From: JBBTWG01 sp038062935
GTDB taxonomy: Bacteria > Patescibacteriota > Gracilibacteria > UBA1369 > UBA12463
Direction of reading: 5' to 3'
DNA length: 9,918 bases
Assembly: GCA_038062935.1 (NCBI GenBank)
Contig: JBBTWG010000008.1
Coordinates: forward strand, 1-9,918
Shown: positions 1 to 5,543 of the stretch, piece by piece
How positions within the stretch are numbered: position 1 is the stretch's first letter
Layout of the letters: every line of letters begins with the position of its first letter
Made by a program: the position numbers and the translations under genes
The notes under the pieces: model-generated
What the model saw: only the letters and a program-made list of their open reading frames with translations
Database searches by the model: none
Told to the model about the DNA's origin: nothing

Positions 1-381
1 GAGAGTGAGAATCACAAACTCCAATATTTGCGATATTTTTTGAAATTGAACGTCCAGGGGCTCGCGCATGATGCGCTCGGGGATGTGATGGTGATGGAAT
101 CGCTGTTTTATTATTTACACAATTTGGTTCGGGGAAATCATCCAGAGCTGGATGAAAATGGCGTGATCGCAAAAATGGAAGAGCTGAGTGTGGCTCCGGT
201 GTTGCAGAAAATTTTTCCTTTTGGAAAATATTTTGGCAAGACTTTTTCTGAGGTTGTGCAGATGGATCGCGCGTATCTGCGTTGGCTTTTCGATAGTGAA
301 ACGAAGAAACCCGAGAGGGAGCAGAATCAGAATTTAGTCTATACGCTCAAAACTCATCTGGGGGTCCAGAAGTTGTTTTGA
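1..381 (+). CDS. DnaQ/ExoX-type 3'-5' exonuclease, C-terminal part (5' end outside window)
   Basis: The reading frame is open from base 1 and ends with TGA at 379-381, giving 126 visible residues, so the TTG at 28 is not needed as a start. The fragment holds the Exo III motif of DEDD exonucleases, HDALGD (visible residues 23-28), with the His and Asp that help bind catalytic metal. The N-terminal Exo I and II motifs lie outside the window. After a helical linker comes a second conserved block (FGKYFGKTFSEV, then DRAYLRWLF) that matches the small C-terminal domain of ExoX-like exonucleases. Known members remove nucleotides from DNA 3' ends in repair or proofreading. The gene converges on the Calx-beta gene with a 20-bp gap and no hairpin. 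Family assignment is firm; the exact role (ExoX-like repair or stand-alone proofreading subunit) cannot be told from this fragment. Confidence 0.85.
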   Translation, partial: ESENHKLQYLRYFLKLNVQGLAHDALGDVMVMESLFYYLHNLVRGNHPELDENGVIAKMEELSVAPVLQKIFPFGKYFGKTFSEVVQMDRAYLRWLFDSETKKPEREQNQNLVYTLKTHLGVQKLF

Positions 382-401
382 GGTTTCTGCGCTACGTACT
401 T

Positions 402-2126
402 TTAGTCGTTATCCGTAATCGTATATGTGTATACCGTCGTGGATCCAAGCGTAGAATTTGTCGGACTGGAGAGAGTTACAATGACTGTTTCTGCTGCATC
501 GACCAGTGCGTCTTCTACGATGATGAGAGGGATATTAGTTGTTGTTTGTCCGACGGCAATTGTTGCAGTGCCGTTGGCCAATGTGTAATCTGTGCCTCCT
601 CCTGTGGCGGTTCCTGTGACGGTGTATGTTACCTGGACTTGTTCTGCTGGAGCTGCAGAAACGGCGATGGCGATGCTTACTGGCGTTACACTTTCTAGTC
701 CACTGCCTGTTGCGGAAGAAAATTGAACGGTTGGATTGTCATTGTCTTGAATCGTGTAGGTGTGAACTGCTGTAGCGCCGAGCGTCGCGTCGATGGGTGC
801 GGAAAGCGTGAGAATGACCGTTTCGTCGATTTCGTCGAGTGTGTCGTTCACGATGGTGAAAGCGATGTTTGCAGTCGTCTGGCCTGCTGGGATAGTGAGT
901 GTACCGTTTGCGAGTGTGTAATCAGTGCCGCTGCCGGTGGCTGTCCCGGTCACTGCGTAATTCACTTTTGCTTCTTTGGTAGAAACGGTGGAAAGAGTCA
1001 CAGGAATGCTCATGGATGTTGTCGCTTCTGAACCTGCAGAATTTGCTGAACCGAAGCCGATATTTGCGTTATCATTGTCAGTAATCGTGTAGGTATAGAC
1101 GATGCTTGAAGTGAATGTCGCACCGCGTGGATTACTGAGAGTGACGATGATGGTTTCTGCGGATTCGATGGTGGTGTCATCGACGATATTCGCGATAATG
1201 TTTGTCGTGGTTTGACCGGCGGAAATAGTGGCTGTGCCATTCGAAAGACTGAAATCTGTACCCCCACCTGTGGCTGTTCCACTCACGGTATAATCGATCA
1301 GTACTGGCTGTGTCGCGGCGACGGAAAGAGTGACTGGGAAACTCGCCGAAGAGACGTTTTCTGCACCACTGGAGGAAGTGGTCGAAAACCCAACAGTTCC
1401 TGTTGCCTGGTCATCATCTTTGATGGTATACGTGTGAATTTTTTGTGCGCCGAGAGTTGCGCCAGTAACGGCTGTCAAAGTGACGATGACAGTTTCTTCA
1501 CTTTCCTGGACCGTATCGTTCGCAATGATAAGAGGAATAATTCCTGTCGTCTGACCTGCGGCGATGATGAGATTTCCGTTTGCCAAAGAATAATCCGTCG
1601 TCCCACTTGCTGTTCCGGAAACAGTGTAGGAAATTTTTACGTCTCCTGTTGTCGCCTTCGAAAGTGAGACCGCGAGCGATGGTGTCGCATTTTCCAATCC
1701 CTGCGAACTGCTCAATGTGAATTGAGCGACGGGCGGCTGAGAAGCGAGCGCTTTTGCTCCGAGAAATTGCGTGATGATGAGTGCCTGAATTGTTTTATTT
1801 CCTCCAGGTTTTTTACTCACCCAGAGATGGACTTTTTCGCCTTTCACGAGATCCGCGAGCGTTCCTGTTTGCGTACTGGTTTCTGTTGCTTTGATAATGA
1901 CGGTTCCAGTTGTGAGTACTTTTTTTGGGTTTTTTCCTTTTCCGATTGTGATGAAATTTTCTGCGGTATTGATTTCTGCGATTTCATCGGTCATCTGTTT
2001 CACGCTACTGATGCCGAATTCTGGAACTTTTTTGGGAGCCTTTTCTTTCGCCTGTGCGACTGCGGAAAATGCGAAAATATTCGCAAATATGAGACCGAAT
2101 GCGATGAGTGAGGTTATTTTTTTCAT
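402..2126 (-). CDS. Secreted protein with four tandem Calx-beta domains
   Basis: A 574-residue protein with a clear Sec signal peptide: Lys-Lys at 2-3, a hydrophobic core at about 5-22, and a likely cut after AVAQA (22-26). Residues about 27-130 form a separate small beta-rich domain that resembles DUF5666, a tentative match. From about 133 to the end there are four Calx-beta repeats starting near residues 133, 244, 355 and 466. Each has the motifs YTVSGTA, TDYxLANG, AGQTTxNI, DxxxExxETVIVTL and TYTIxDND. Calx-beta domains bind Ca2+ through acidic residues at strand ends (the DND/DDD and ExxET positions) and usually act in adhesion or as surface spacers. There is no LPXTG, C-terminal membrane helix or sorting domain; the protein stops exactly at the end of repeat 4. 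The ATG at 2124-2126 gives the intact signal peptide; no Shine-Dalgarno precedes it. Confidence 0.9.
   Translation of the reverse strand: MKKITSLIAFGLIFANIFAFSAVAQAKEKAPKKVPEFGISSVKQMTDEIAEINTAENFITIGKGKNPKKVLTTGTVIIKATETSTQTGTLADLVKGEKVHLWVSKKPGGNKTIQALIITQFLGAKALASQPPVAQFTLSSSQGLENATPSLAVSLSKATTGDVKISYTVSGTASGTTDYSLANGNLIIAAGQTTGIIPLIIANDTVQESEETVIVTLTAVTGATLGAQKIHTYTIKDDDQATGTVGFSTTSSSGAENVSSASFPVTLSVAATQPVLIDYTVSGTATGGGTDFSLSNGTATISAGQTTTNIIANIVDDTTIESAETIIVTLSNPRGATFTSSIVYTYTITDNDNANIGFGSANSAGSEATTSMSIPVTLSTVSTKEAKVNYAVTGTATGSGTDYTLANGTLTIPAGQTTANIAFTIVNDTLDEIDETVILTLSAPIDATLGATAVHTYTIQDNDNPTVQFSSATGSGLESVTPVSIAIAVSAAPAEQVQVTYTVTGTATGGGTDYTLANGTATIAVGQTTTNIPLIIVEDALVDAAETVIVTLSSPTNSTLGSTTVYTYTITDND
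405..1730 (-). repeat. Four tandem Calx-beta coding repeats, 333-bp period
   Basis: In coding order the units are 1398-1730, 1065-1397, 732-1064 and 405-731; the last lacks the two-residue linker. The first three are each exactly 111 codons, measured between equivalent residues. The DNA copies have diverged clearly but still share stretches, for instance those coding for GTATGGGTD and TYTITDND, so recombination between copies is possible. Confidence 0.85.
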
Positions 2127-2151
2127 AAGTGAGGTTAGAGAATGTATCTGG

Positions 2152-2182
2152 ATGATAGCACAAGATTGAAATCATTTGTCAG
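2152..2182 (-). promoter_or_regulatory. Possible promoter of the Calx-beta gene
   Basis: On the minus strand the sequence TGCTATCAT is an extended -10 (TGn plus TATCAT, hexamer at 2152-2157). A CTGACA hexamer (2177-2182) lies upstream with a 19-bp spacer, longer than the ideal 17. The start site would fall near 2145, giving a leader of about 18 bases. It overlaps the 3' end of the 74-residue ORF, so the Calx-beta gene may be transcribed from here or by read-through. Confidence 0.45.
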
Positions 2183-2396
2183 CCAAATCCGGAATGTATC
2201 TTCGAAAAGCCGGATCTTCGACGATGGCTGGACGAGCGGTGGCGCGTAGTGCGGCAACGAGTCCGTCAATTTCGGAAATTTCTCCTCTTGATTCTGCTGT
2301 TTGAGAGGCAGGATCACCGGTGACTGCCTTTTTTACCCTGAGATCATCGGGCCCTTCAATCATTCGGTTTGGATCAATGGAGTCAGTGTGAAACAT
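2172..2396 (-). CDS. Small hypothetical protein, 74 residues
   Basis: Not recognised. The ORF runs from ATG (2394-2396) to TGA (2172-2174) in the 361-bp space between the Calx-beta and DUF1801 genes, where no other reading frame makes sense. The product is soluble and charged, with no signal peptide or membrane segment. Its middle (about residues 40-53, SEIDGLVAALRATA) could form a helix, and the C-terminus is rich in Pro, Arg and Asp. Codon use looks like that of the neighbouring genes. It sits 45 bp upstream of the Calx-beta gene on the same strand, so co-transcription is possible. A weak -10 (CATAAT, 2411-2416) precedes it; there is no Shine-Dalgarno. Existence is moderately likely; function unknown. 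Confidence 0.5.
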   Translation of the reverse strand: MFHTDSIDPNRMIEGPDDLRVKKAVTGDPASQTAESRGEISEIDGLVAALRATARPAIVEDPAFRRYIPDLADK

Positions 2397-2473
2397 ATTT
2401 TTTGGGGAATATTATGTTGTGTATGCTACTCTTTTTTGTGAATACATTTCAACGAGATTTTTTGGACAACGAG

Positions 2474-2479
2474 TATAAT
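2474..2479 (+). promoter_or_regulatory. -10 box of the DUF1801 gene, leaderless arrangement
   Basis: A perfect TATAAT ends 8 bases before the ATG at 2488, so transcription should begin at or within about two bases of the start codon. No good -35 is visible at normal spacing (AACGAG at 2451-2456). The 91-bp divergent gap 2397-2487 also holds weak minus-strand -10 candidates and nothing else that I recognise except a short direct repeat. Confidence 0.6.
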
Positions 2480-2487
2480 GACTCCAT

Positions 2488-2898
2488 ATGAATATGTTTA
2501 AACCAGTAAAGGCGAAGACTCTGAAGGAATATTTTGATTCCCTTCCTACTGAACGTCGAATACCGATGGATTTTTTGCATACATTTATTCAGAAAAGTGC
2601 GCCAAAACTCAAGCCCATGTTTTTGTATAACATGCCAGGGTATGGAAGTTTTCCATATAAAAATTATAAGAAAGAAATTATTGATTGGCCTGTGATTGGG
2701 CTAGCAAGTCAGAAAAATTACATCAGTGTGTATGTTTGTGCTGTCGATAATGGCCAATATATTGCTGAAAAATACAAAAAAGAGTTGGGGAAAGTGAGTG
2801 TTGGCAAAAGCTGTATCCGATTTAAAAAACTTGAGGATGTTGACCTCAAAGTTCTCAAAAAAGTCATTCAACTCGCAGAAAAATCACCTGGGCTTTAG
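2488..2898 (+). CDS. DUF1801 (YdhG-like) family protein
   Basis: A 136-residue soluble protein covering one full DUF1801 domain. Family hallmarks are the segment around MPGYGSF (49-55), the strand-rich centre SQKNYISVYV (74-83), and the C-terminal block GKSCIRFKKLEDVDLKVL (106-123), which is highly typical. The biochemical role of the family is not established; some relatives are linked to iron or stress, which I would not carry over. The start is taken as the first ATG because the -10 box ends 8 bases upstream; the ATG at 2494 (Met3) is an alternative that would leave a leader of about 6 bases. The gene converges on the tRNA with a 14-bp gap and no terminator hairpin. Confidence 0.85.
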   Translation: MNMFKPVKAKTLKEYFDSLPTERRIPMDFLHTFIQKSAPKLKPMFLYNMPGYGSFPYKNYKKEIIDWPVIGLASQKNYISVYVCAVDNGQYIAEKYKKELGKVSVGKSCIRFKKLEDVDLKVLKKVIQLAEKSPGL

Positions 2899-2912
2899 TG
2901 GAGGATTTTTAT

Positions 2913-2989
2913 TGGTGGGCCCGCCTGGACTTGAACCAGGGACCAATCGGTTATGAGCCGACTGCTCTAACCAACTGAGCTACGGGCCC
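2913..2989 (-). tRNA. tRNA with CAT anticodon, probably tRNA-Ile2 (otherwise elongator tRNA-Met)
   Basis: Read on the minus strand, a complete cloverleaf is visible. The acceptor stem is GGGCCCG/CGGGCCC, the D stem GCTC/GAGC, the anticodon stem GTCGG/CCGAT around loop CTCATAA, and the T stem CCTGG/CCAGG around loop TTCAAGT. The discriminator is A (2916) and the CCA end is encoded (2913-2915). The anticodon is CAT. The paired G1-C72 and C11-G24 rule out a bacterial initiator tRNA. C4-G69 and C5-G68, which help TilS recognise tRNA-Ile2 in E. coli, are present, and the arm GGCTCATAACC matches what I recall of Bacillus tRNA-Ile2 rather than tRNA-Met. I therefore favour the lysidine-modified Ile2 that reads AUA. 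It lies 33 bp after folA on the same strand. Confidence 0.95.
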
Positions 2990-3011
2990 GGGTTTTGAAG
3001 GAACTGTGCGT

Positions 3012-3017
3012 ATTGTA
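3012..3017 (-). promoter_or_regulatory. Possible -10 box for the tRNA
   Basis: TACAAT on the minus strand lies just past the folA stop and would start transcription about 15 bases before the mature tRNA 5' end. The -35 region, inside the end of folA, is weak. The tRNA could equally be cut from a thyA-folA-tRNA transcript. Confidence 0.35.
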
Positions 3018-3022
3018 CTGGC

Positions 3023-3553
3023 TTACCTTTCTTTGCGCCAGATCTCGAAATGAAATGGGATTTCACCGTTGGGGCTAGGCTCTTTGAAGTGGTCGGAGTC
3101 GGCGATTTTCTGAAATTCGGTTGGGATTTCTGGGAAAAATGCGTCGCATCCGAAATTGCCTTTGACTCTCGTGATCCATAAATCTTTGCAATGTTCGCTC
3201 TTGATCCCCTCTTCGTATATCTGGCCGCCGCCGATGACGAAGACTTTTGGGATTTCTTTTTCTTTCATGATTTCTGCGGCTCTTTCCAGGGCTTCTTCGA
3301 GTGACTTGGATTTTTCAACGCCTGTTGGGAGCGAATATGCCGCGTCGTGCGTGACGACGATGTTGACTCTTTCTGGCAAGGGCCTGCGGTTTTCTGGGAG
3401 TGATTCCCAGGTTTTCCTGCCCATGATGACGATGTTTCCTTTGGTAACTAACGAAAATCGGTGGAGGTCTTGTTTCAGATGCCACGGGATTTCTCCTTCT
3501 TTTCCGATGCCGTTTTTGTCGTCCATGGCGGCGATCATGCTGAAGTGTGTCAT
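3023..3553 (-). CDS. folA: Dihydrofolate reductase
   Basis: DHFR reduces dihydrofolate to tetrahydrofolate with NADPH, regenerating the folate that thymidylate synthase oxidises. The 176-residue protein is a single full-length domain, somewhat longer than E. coli FolA (159), mainly in surface loops and the C-terminal part. Visible motifs are the N-terminal strand and Met20-type loop (IAAMDDKNGIG, then IPWHLKQD) with Trp24 and the proton-donor Asp29. The NADPH-binding MGRKTWESLP follows (about 44-53), then VIGGGQIYEEG (about 106-116). Its ATG (3551-3553) overlaps the thyA stop in an ATGA arrangement, so translation is probably coupled; there is no Shine-Dalgarno. The neighbour thyA makes its substrate. 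Confidence 0.96.
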   Translation of the reverse strand: MTHFSMIAAMDDKNGIGKEGEIPWHLKQDLHRFSLVTKGNIVIMGRKTWESLPENRRPLPERVNIVVTHDAAYSLPTGVEKSKSLEEALERAAEIMKEKEIPKVFVIGGGQIYEEGIKSEHCKDLWITRVKGNFGCDAFFPEIPTEFQKIADSDHFKEPSPNGEIPFHFEIWRKER

Positions 3554-4350
3554 ACGGCAACTTGGAATTTAATGAATGGCTGGTGCTGGTAATTTTCTAC
3601 TTTGAAGTCTTCGAATTTCAAATCCCAAAAAGGTTTTTTGGCAACTACGAGTTTCGGGAGTTGGGTAGGTTTTCGCTCGAGTTGGAGTCGCAGGCCTTCG
3701 ATGTGATTGAGATAAATATGCGCGTCGCCGAGCGTGTGAGTGAAAATGCCGGGCGTGAGGTCGCATTCTTGGGCGATCATGTGCATGAGTGCTGCGTAGC
3801 TCGCGATGTTGAACGGGACGCCGAGTGCGATGTCGGCGGAGCGCTGGTAGAGTTGGCAATCGAGTCTTCCGTTGACGACGTAGAATTGGAAGAGGAGGTG
3901 GCATGGTGGCAGCGCCATTTTTTCGATTTGGGCGACGTTCCAGGCGCTGACGATGATGCGGCGCGAATCGGGATTTTTTTTGATGAGGTCAATGGCTTGT
4001 TGAATTTGGTTGATATGTGCTGGGTTTCCGTGTTCGTCGGTGGCGTCCCATTTCACCCATTGATGGCCGTAGACGGGACCGAGTTCGCCTTTGTCGTCGG
4101 CCCAGGCGTTCCAGATGGGCGTGTGTTGGGTCAGATCGTCGTTGATGTTGGTGGAACCTTTCAAAAACCAGAGGAGCTCGCGGAGAACACCGTCAAAGAG
4201 GACTTTTTTCGTGGTGAGCAATGGAAATCCTTCGCGAAGATCGTATTTTCTCTGCATACCAAAGAGCGAAATCGTACCTGTACCGGTACGATCTTCTTTT
4301 TTTTCGCCTTTTTCGAGAACTTCACGCACGAGCGAGAGGTATTGTTCCAT
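3550..4350 (-). CDS. thyA: Thymidylate synthase
   Basis: ThyA methylates dUMP to dTMP using methylene-tetrahydrofolate, giving dihydrofolate for the overlapping folA product. The 266 residues equal the usual short bacterial length (E. coli 264). Conserved points include Arg21 in DRTGTGT, FPLLTTKK (42-49), ELLWFLKG (58-65), GPVYGHQW (91-98), DSRR (128-131), the catalytic Cys150 in LPPCH, and the dUMP-binding QRSxD (169-173). Asn181, and His211 with Tyr213 in HIY, are also in place. The C-terminus QVAV keeps the mobile terminal Val that closes the active site. The ATG at 4348-4350 aligns with the family start and lies 7 bases after a TATAAT, so the mRNA should be leaderless. The C-terminus overlaps folA by 4 bp. 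Confidence 0.97.
   Translation of the reverse strand: MEQYLSLVREVLEKGEKKEDRTGTGTISLFGMQRKYDLREGFPLLTTKKVLFDGVLRELLWFLKGSTNINDDLTQHTPIWNAWADDKGELGPVYGHQWVKWDATDEHGNPAHINQIQQAIDLIKKNPDSRRIIVSAWNVAQIEKMALPPCHLLFQFYVVNGRLDCQLYQRSADIALGVPFNIASYAALMHMIAQECDLTPGIFTHTLGDAHIYLNHIEGLRLQLERKPTQLPKLVVAKKPFWDLKFEDFKVENYQHQPFIKFQVAV
4271..4304. other. Hairpin inside the 5' end of thyA, with a T-run on the plus strand
   Basis: A perfect 8-bp inverted repeat (ATCGTACC at 4271-4278, GGTACGAT at 4285-4292) encloses a 6-base loop; the centre GTACCGGTAC is itself a palindrome. It spans thyA codons about 20-27, which code for DRTGTGTI. On the plus strand it is followed by TTC and then eight Ts (4297-4304), so it has the shape of an intrinsic terminator for plus-strand RNA. 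In thyA mRNA it is a 5'-proximal hairpin preceded by an A-rich stretch. Codon choice for a conserved repeated motif could also produce it. Confidence 0.5.
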
Positions 4351-4357
4351 CGATACT

Positions 4358-4363
4358 ATTATA
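4358..4363 (-). promoter_or_regulatory. -10 box of thyA, leaderless arrangement
   Basis: TATAAT on the minus strand is followed by 7 bases and then the thyA ATG, which places the transcription start on or next to the start codon. A TG lies immediately upstream of the box but not at the classic TGn spacing. No strong -35 is seen. It sits in the 21-bp gap after the 72-residue ORF. Confidence 0.65.
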
Positions 4364-4371
4364 CAGTTTTT

Positions 4372-4590
4372 TTAATCACGACCTCGAATAAAACCATCCT
4401 CGTCATCATCTGAACCTTCTTGTTGGTCAATAATGCTTATTGTTATTCTCCTACGAGCTTCATCTTTTAGAGCTCCTCTTTCTGCTTGTGCGGCTGCAGT
4501 TCTTCCTGGGTCTTTTATCGCTCCACCGTCTGGCAGCGTACCTAATTCAACTGTTCTACCTTCCGCTACATAACTGAGGGATTCTCCCAT
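4372..4590 (-). CDS. Small hypothetical protein, 72 residues, acidic C-terminus
   Basis: Not recognised. ATG at 4588-4590, stop TAA at 4372-4374. The protein is hydrophilic with no signal peptide or membrane segment. Its middle (about residues 31-48) is Ala/Glu/Arg-rich and probably helical. A short hydrophobic strand follows (ITISII, 49-54), then an acidic tail with SDDDED (60-65). Codon use is richer in AGA and ATA than in thyA or folA, so it may be younger or less highly expressed. A plausible promoter with extended -10 and -35 stands 23 bases upstream of the ATG, which supports a real gene. It ends 21 bp before thyA on the same strand, so its transcript may run into thyA-folA. Confidence 0.55.
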   Translation of the reverse strand: MGESLSYVAEGRTVELGTLPDGGAIKDPGRTAAAQAERGALKDEARRRITISIIDQQEGSDDDEDGFIRGRD

Positions 4591-4620
4591 AGAAAAGAAA
4601 ATTAAGAAATAAGCACCATC

Positions 4621-4649
4621 CTTATACCAACCTCGTCTCGCCGGAACAA
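4621..4649 (-). promoter_or_regulatory. Promoter for the 72-residue ORF (and possibly thyA-folA)
   Basis: On the minus strand, TTGTTC (4644-4649), a 17-bp spacer and TATAAG (4621-4626) form a good sigma70-type promoter. TGG directly before the -10 makes it an extended -10. Predicted start near 4614, leader of about 23 bases. The spacing and the TGn motif together make this one of the better promoters in the window. Confidence 0.6.
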
Positions 4650-4660
4650 GAAAAAAAATG

Positions 4661-4669
4661 TAGTATAGG
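4661..4669 (+). promoter_or_regulatory. Weak -10 candidate for the HAD phosphatase gene
   Basis: TAGTAT (4661-4666) or TATAGG (4664-4669), each matching four of six consensus bases, would start transcription about 4-7 bases before the ATG at 4680. No -35 is evident. The 89-bp gap 4591-4679 holds this and the minus-strand promoter, plus an inverted CAACCT (4628-4633)/AGGTTG (4667-4672) pair. Confidence 0.3.
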
Positions 4670-4679
4670 TTGCGTACTT

Positions 4680-5543
4680 ATGGAAAATTTGTTGGATTCC
4701 ACTTTGAAGCAGAATTTTCGCGCGGCGATTTTCGATTATGATGGGACGCTCACCGATCGATATTTTTCCAGCACTCCACCGGCAAAACTCTGCGTGGCTC
4801 TCCAGGAGCTTTCTCGAAAAGTTCCGGTGGCGATCTGTTCTGGGAGGGTTTTCAGTAATGCACTTCCAAAACTTCAGATGCTTTTGGGTGAGCATTTCGC
4901 GGAACTTCAGAAAAACTGGTTTCTCTTCCTGGAAAATGGTGGCGCGGGGTATCGTTTCGAGAATGGAGAGTATGTCGAAATGTATCACGTCCTCTGGCCG
5001 GAAGTGCTTTTTCCGAAGGCAAAATTTGATTTTCTCATCCAGGAATTTTTTACTGGAAAAGTGAATTATATTGATTTGCCACCGGGTTCTTGTGTCATTC
5101 GACCACTCAATTATGACAAACTGAATTCTGTGGAACTTCTGGAAGCGGTGGATAAGCTGGAAATCATGGGGCTCGAATTCCTTCAGAAACATGGACTGGA
5201 TTCTTTTTTACGGGTTGGAAATTCTGCGGTGGGACTGATTTTTTATTTGAAAGATGGCGACAAAGATCGCGGGATTGAGGCGTTTGGAAAATTTCTTGGT
5301 TTTGCTGATCCTTACGAAGAAATTCTCGTCGTGGGTGACCGTCCTGCGGATCATGGGAATGATAGCGCGCTACTCTCGGGGCGTCTGGGAACTCCTTTTA
5401 CGGTTGGTGAGATGGTGTCCGGGAAAAATCTTCCGTATCCGGTGATGAATGGCACTGCTCGTATGACGGGGCCGCTCGCGACTTTGCATCTGCTCGAGCA
5501 ATTGCATTTTTCACGTTCGTCTCCTATACTTCCACCACTATGA
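4680..5543 (+). CDS. HAD-superfamily hydrolase, type IIB (Cof/sugar-phosphatase-like)
   Basis: All four HAD motifs are present in a 287-residue cytoplasmic protein. Motif I is FDYDGTLTD with nucleophile Asp19 and acid/base Asp21. Motif II is CSGR with Ser54. Motif III is probably Lys195 in GDKDRG. Motif IV is GDRPADHGND (219-228), with the Mg2+-binding acids. The long stretch between motifs II and III (about 57-194) is where the C2B-type cap of HAD-IIB enzymes inserts; this group includes Cof-type, sucrose-phosphate, trehalose-phosphate and phosphomannomutase-like phosphatases. The substrate cannot be named; a sugar phosphate is the likeliest class. The TGA stop overlaps the ATG of the Fe-S protein gene by 4 bp, and the promoter for that gene lies inside the last codons. 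No Shine-Dalgarno precedes the start. Confidence 0.88.
   Translation: MENLLDSTLKQNFRAAIFDYDGTLTDRYFSSTPPAKLCVALQELSRKVPVAICSGRVFSNALPKLQMLLGEHFAELQKNWFLFLENGGAGYRFENGEYVEMYHVLWPEVLFPKAKFDFLIQEFFTGKVNYIDLPPGSCVIRPLNYDKLNSVELLEAVDKLEIMGLEFLQKHGLDSFLRVGNSAVGLIFYLKDGDKDRGIEAFGKFLGFADPYEEILVVGDRPADHGNDSALLSGRLGTPFTVGEMVSGKNLPYPVMNGTARMTGPLATLHLLEQLHFSRSSPILPPL
5502..5530 (+). promoter_or_regulatory. Promoter of the IscA-like gene inside the HAD gene, leaderless arrangement
   Basis: TTGCAT (5502-5507), a spacer of exactly 17 bp, and TATACT (5525-5530) give a well-spaced sigma70-type promoter. The -10 ends 9 bases before the ATG at 5540, so the transcript would have a leader of about 0-2 bases. It lies wholly within the HAD coding sequence. 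Confidence 0.6.

Noticed and set aside
28..381. Exonuclease gene starting at TTG 28
   Set aside because: The frame is open to base 1 and the residues before 28 (ESENHKLQY) fit the exonuclease family, so the gene is cut by the window edge.
402..2126. Tandem repeats as a CRISPR or mobile element
   Set aside because: The 333-bp periodicity is explained by four Calx-beta protein domains; there are no spacers, transposase or terminal inverted repeats.
2913..2989. Initiator tRNA-fMet
   Set aside because: G1 pairs with C72 and C11 with G24, unlike bacterial initiators with a mismatched 1-72 position and A11-U24.
3547..4413. Plus-strand ORF of 288 codons opposite thyA
   Set aside because: Longer than thyA but purely its antisense shadow; the product has no recognisable motif, while the minus strand shows every ThyA active-site residue.
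4602..5192. Minus-strand ORF of 196 codons
   Set aside because: It lies opposite the HAD phosphatase, whose four catalytic motifs are intact on the plus strand; the antisense product is unstructured-looking and rich in Arg, Phe and His.
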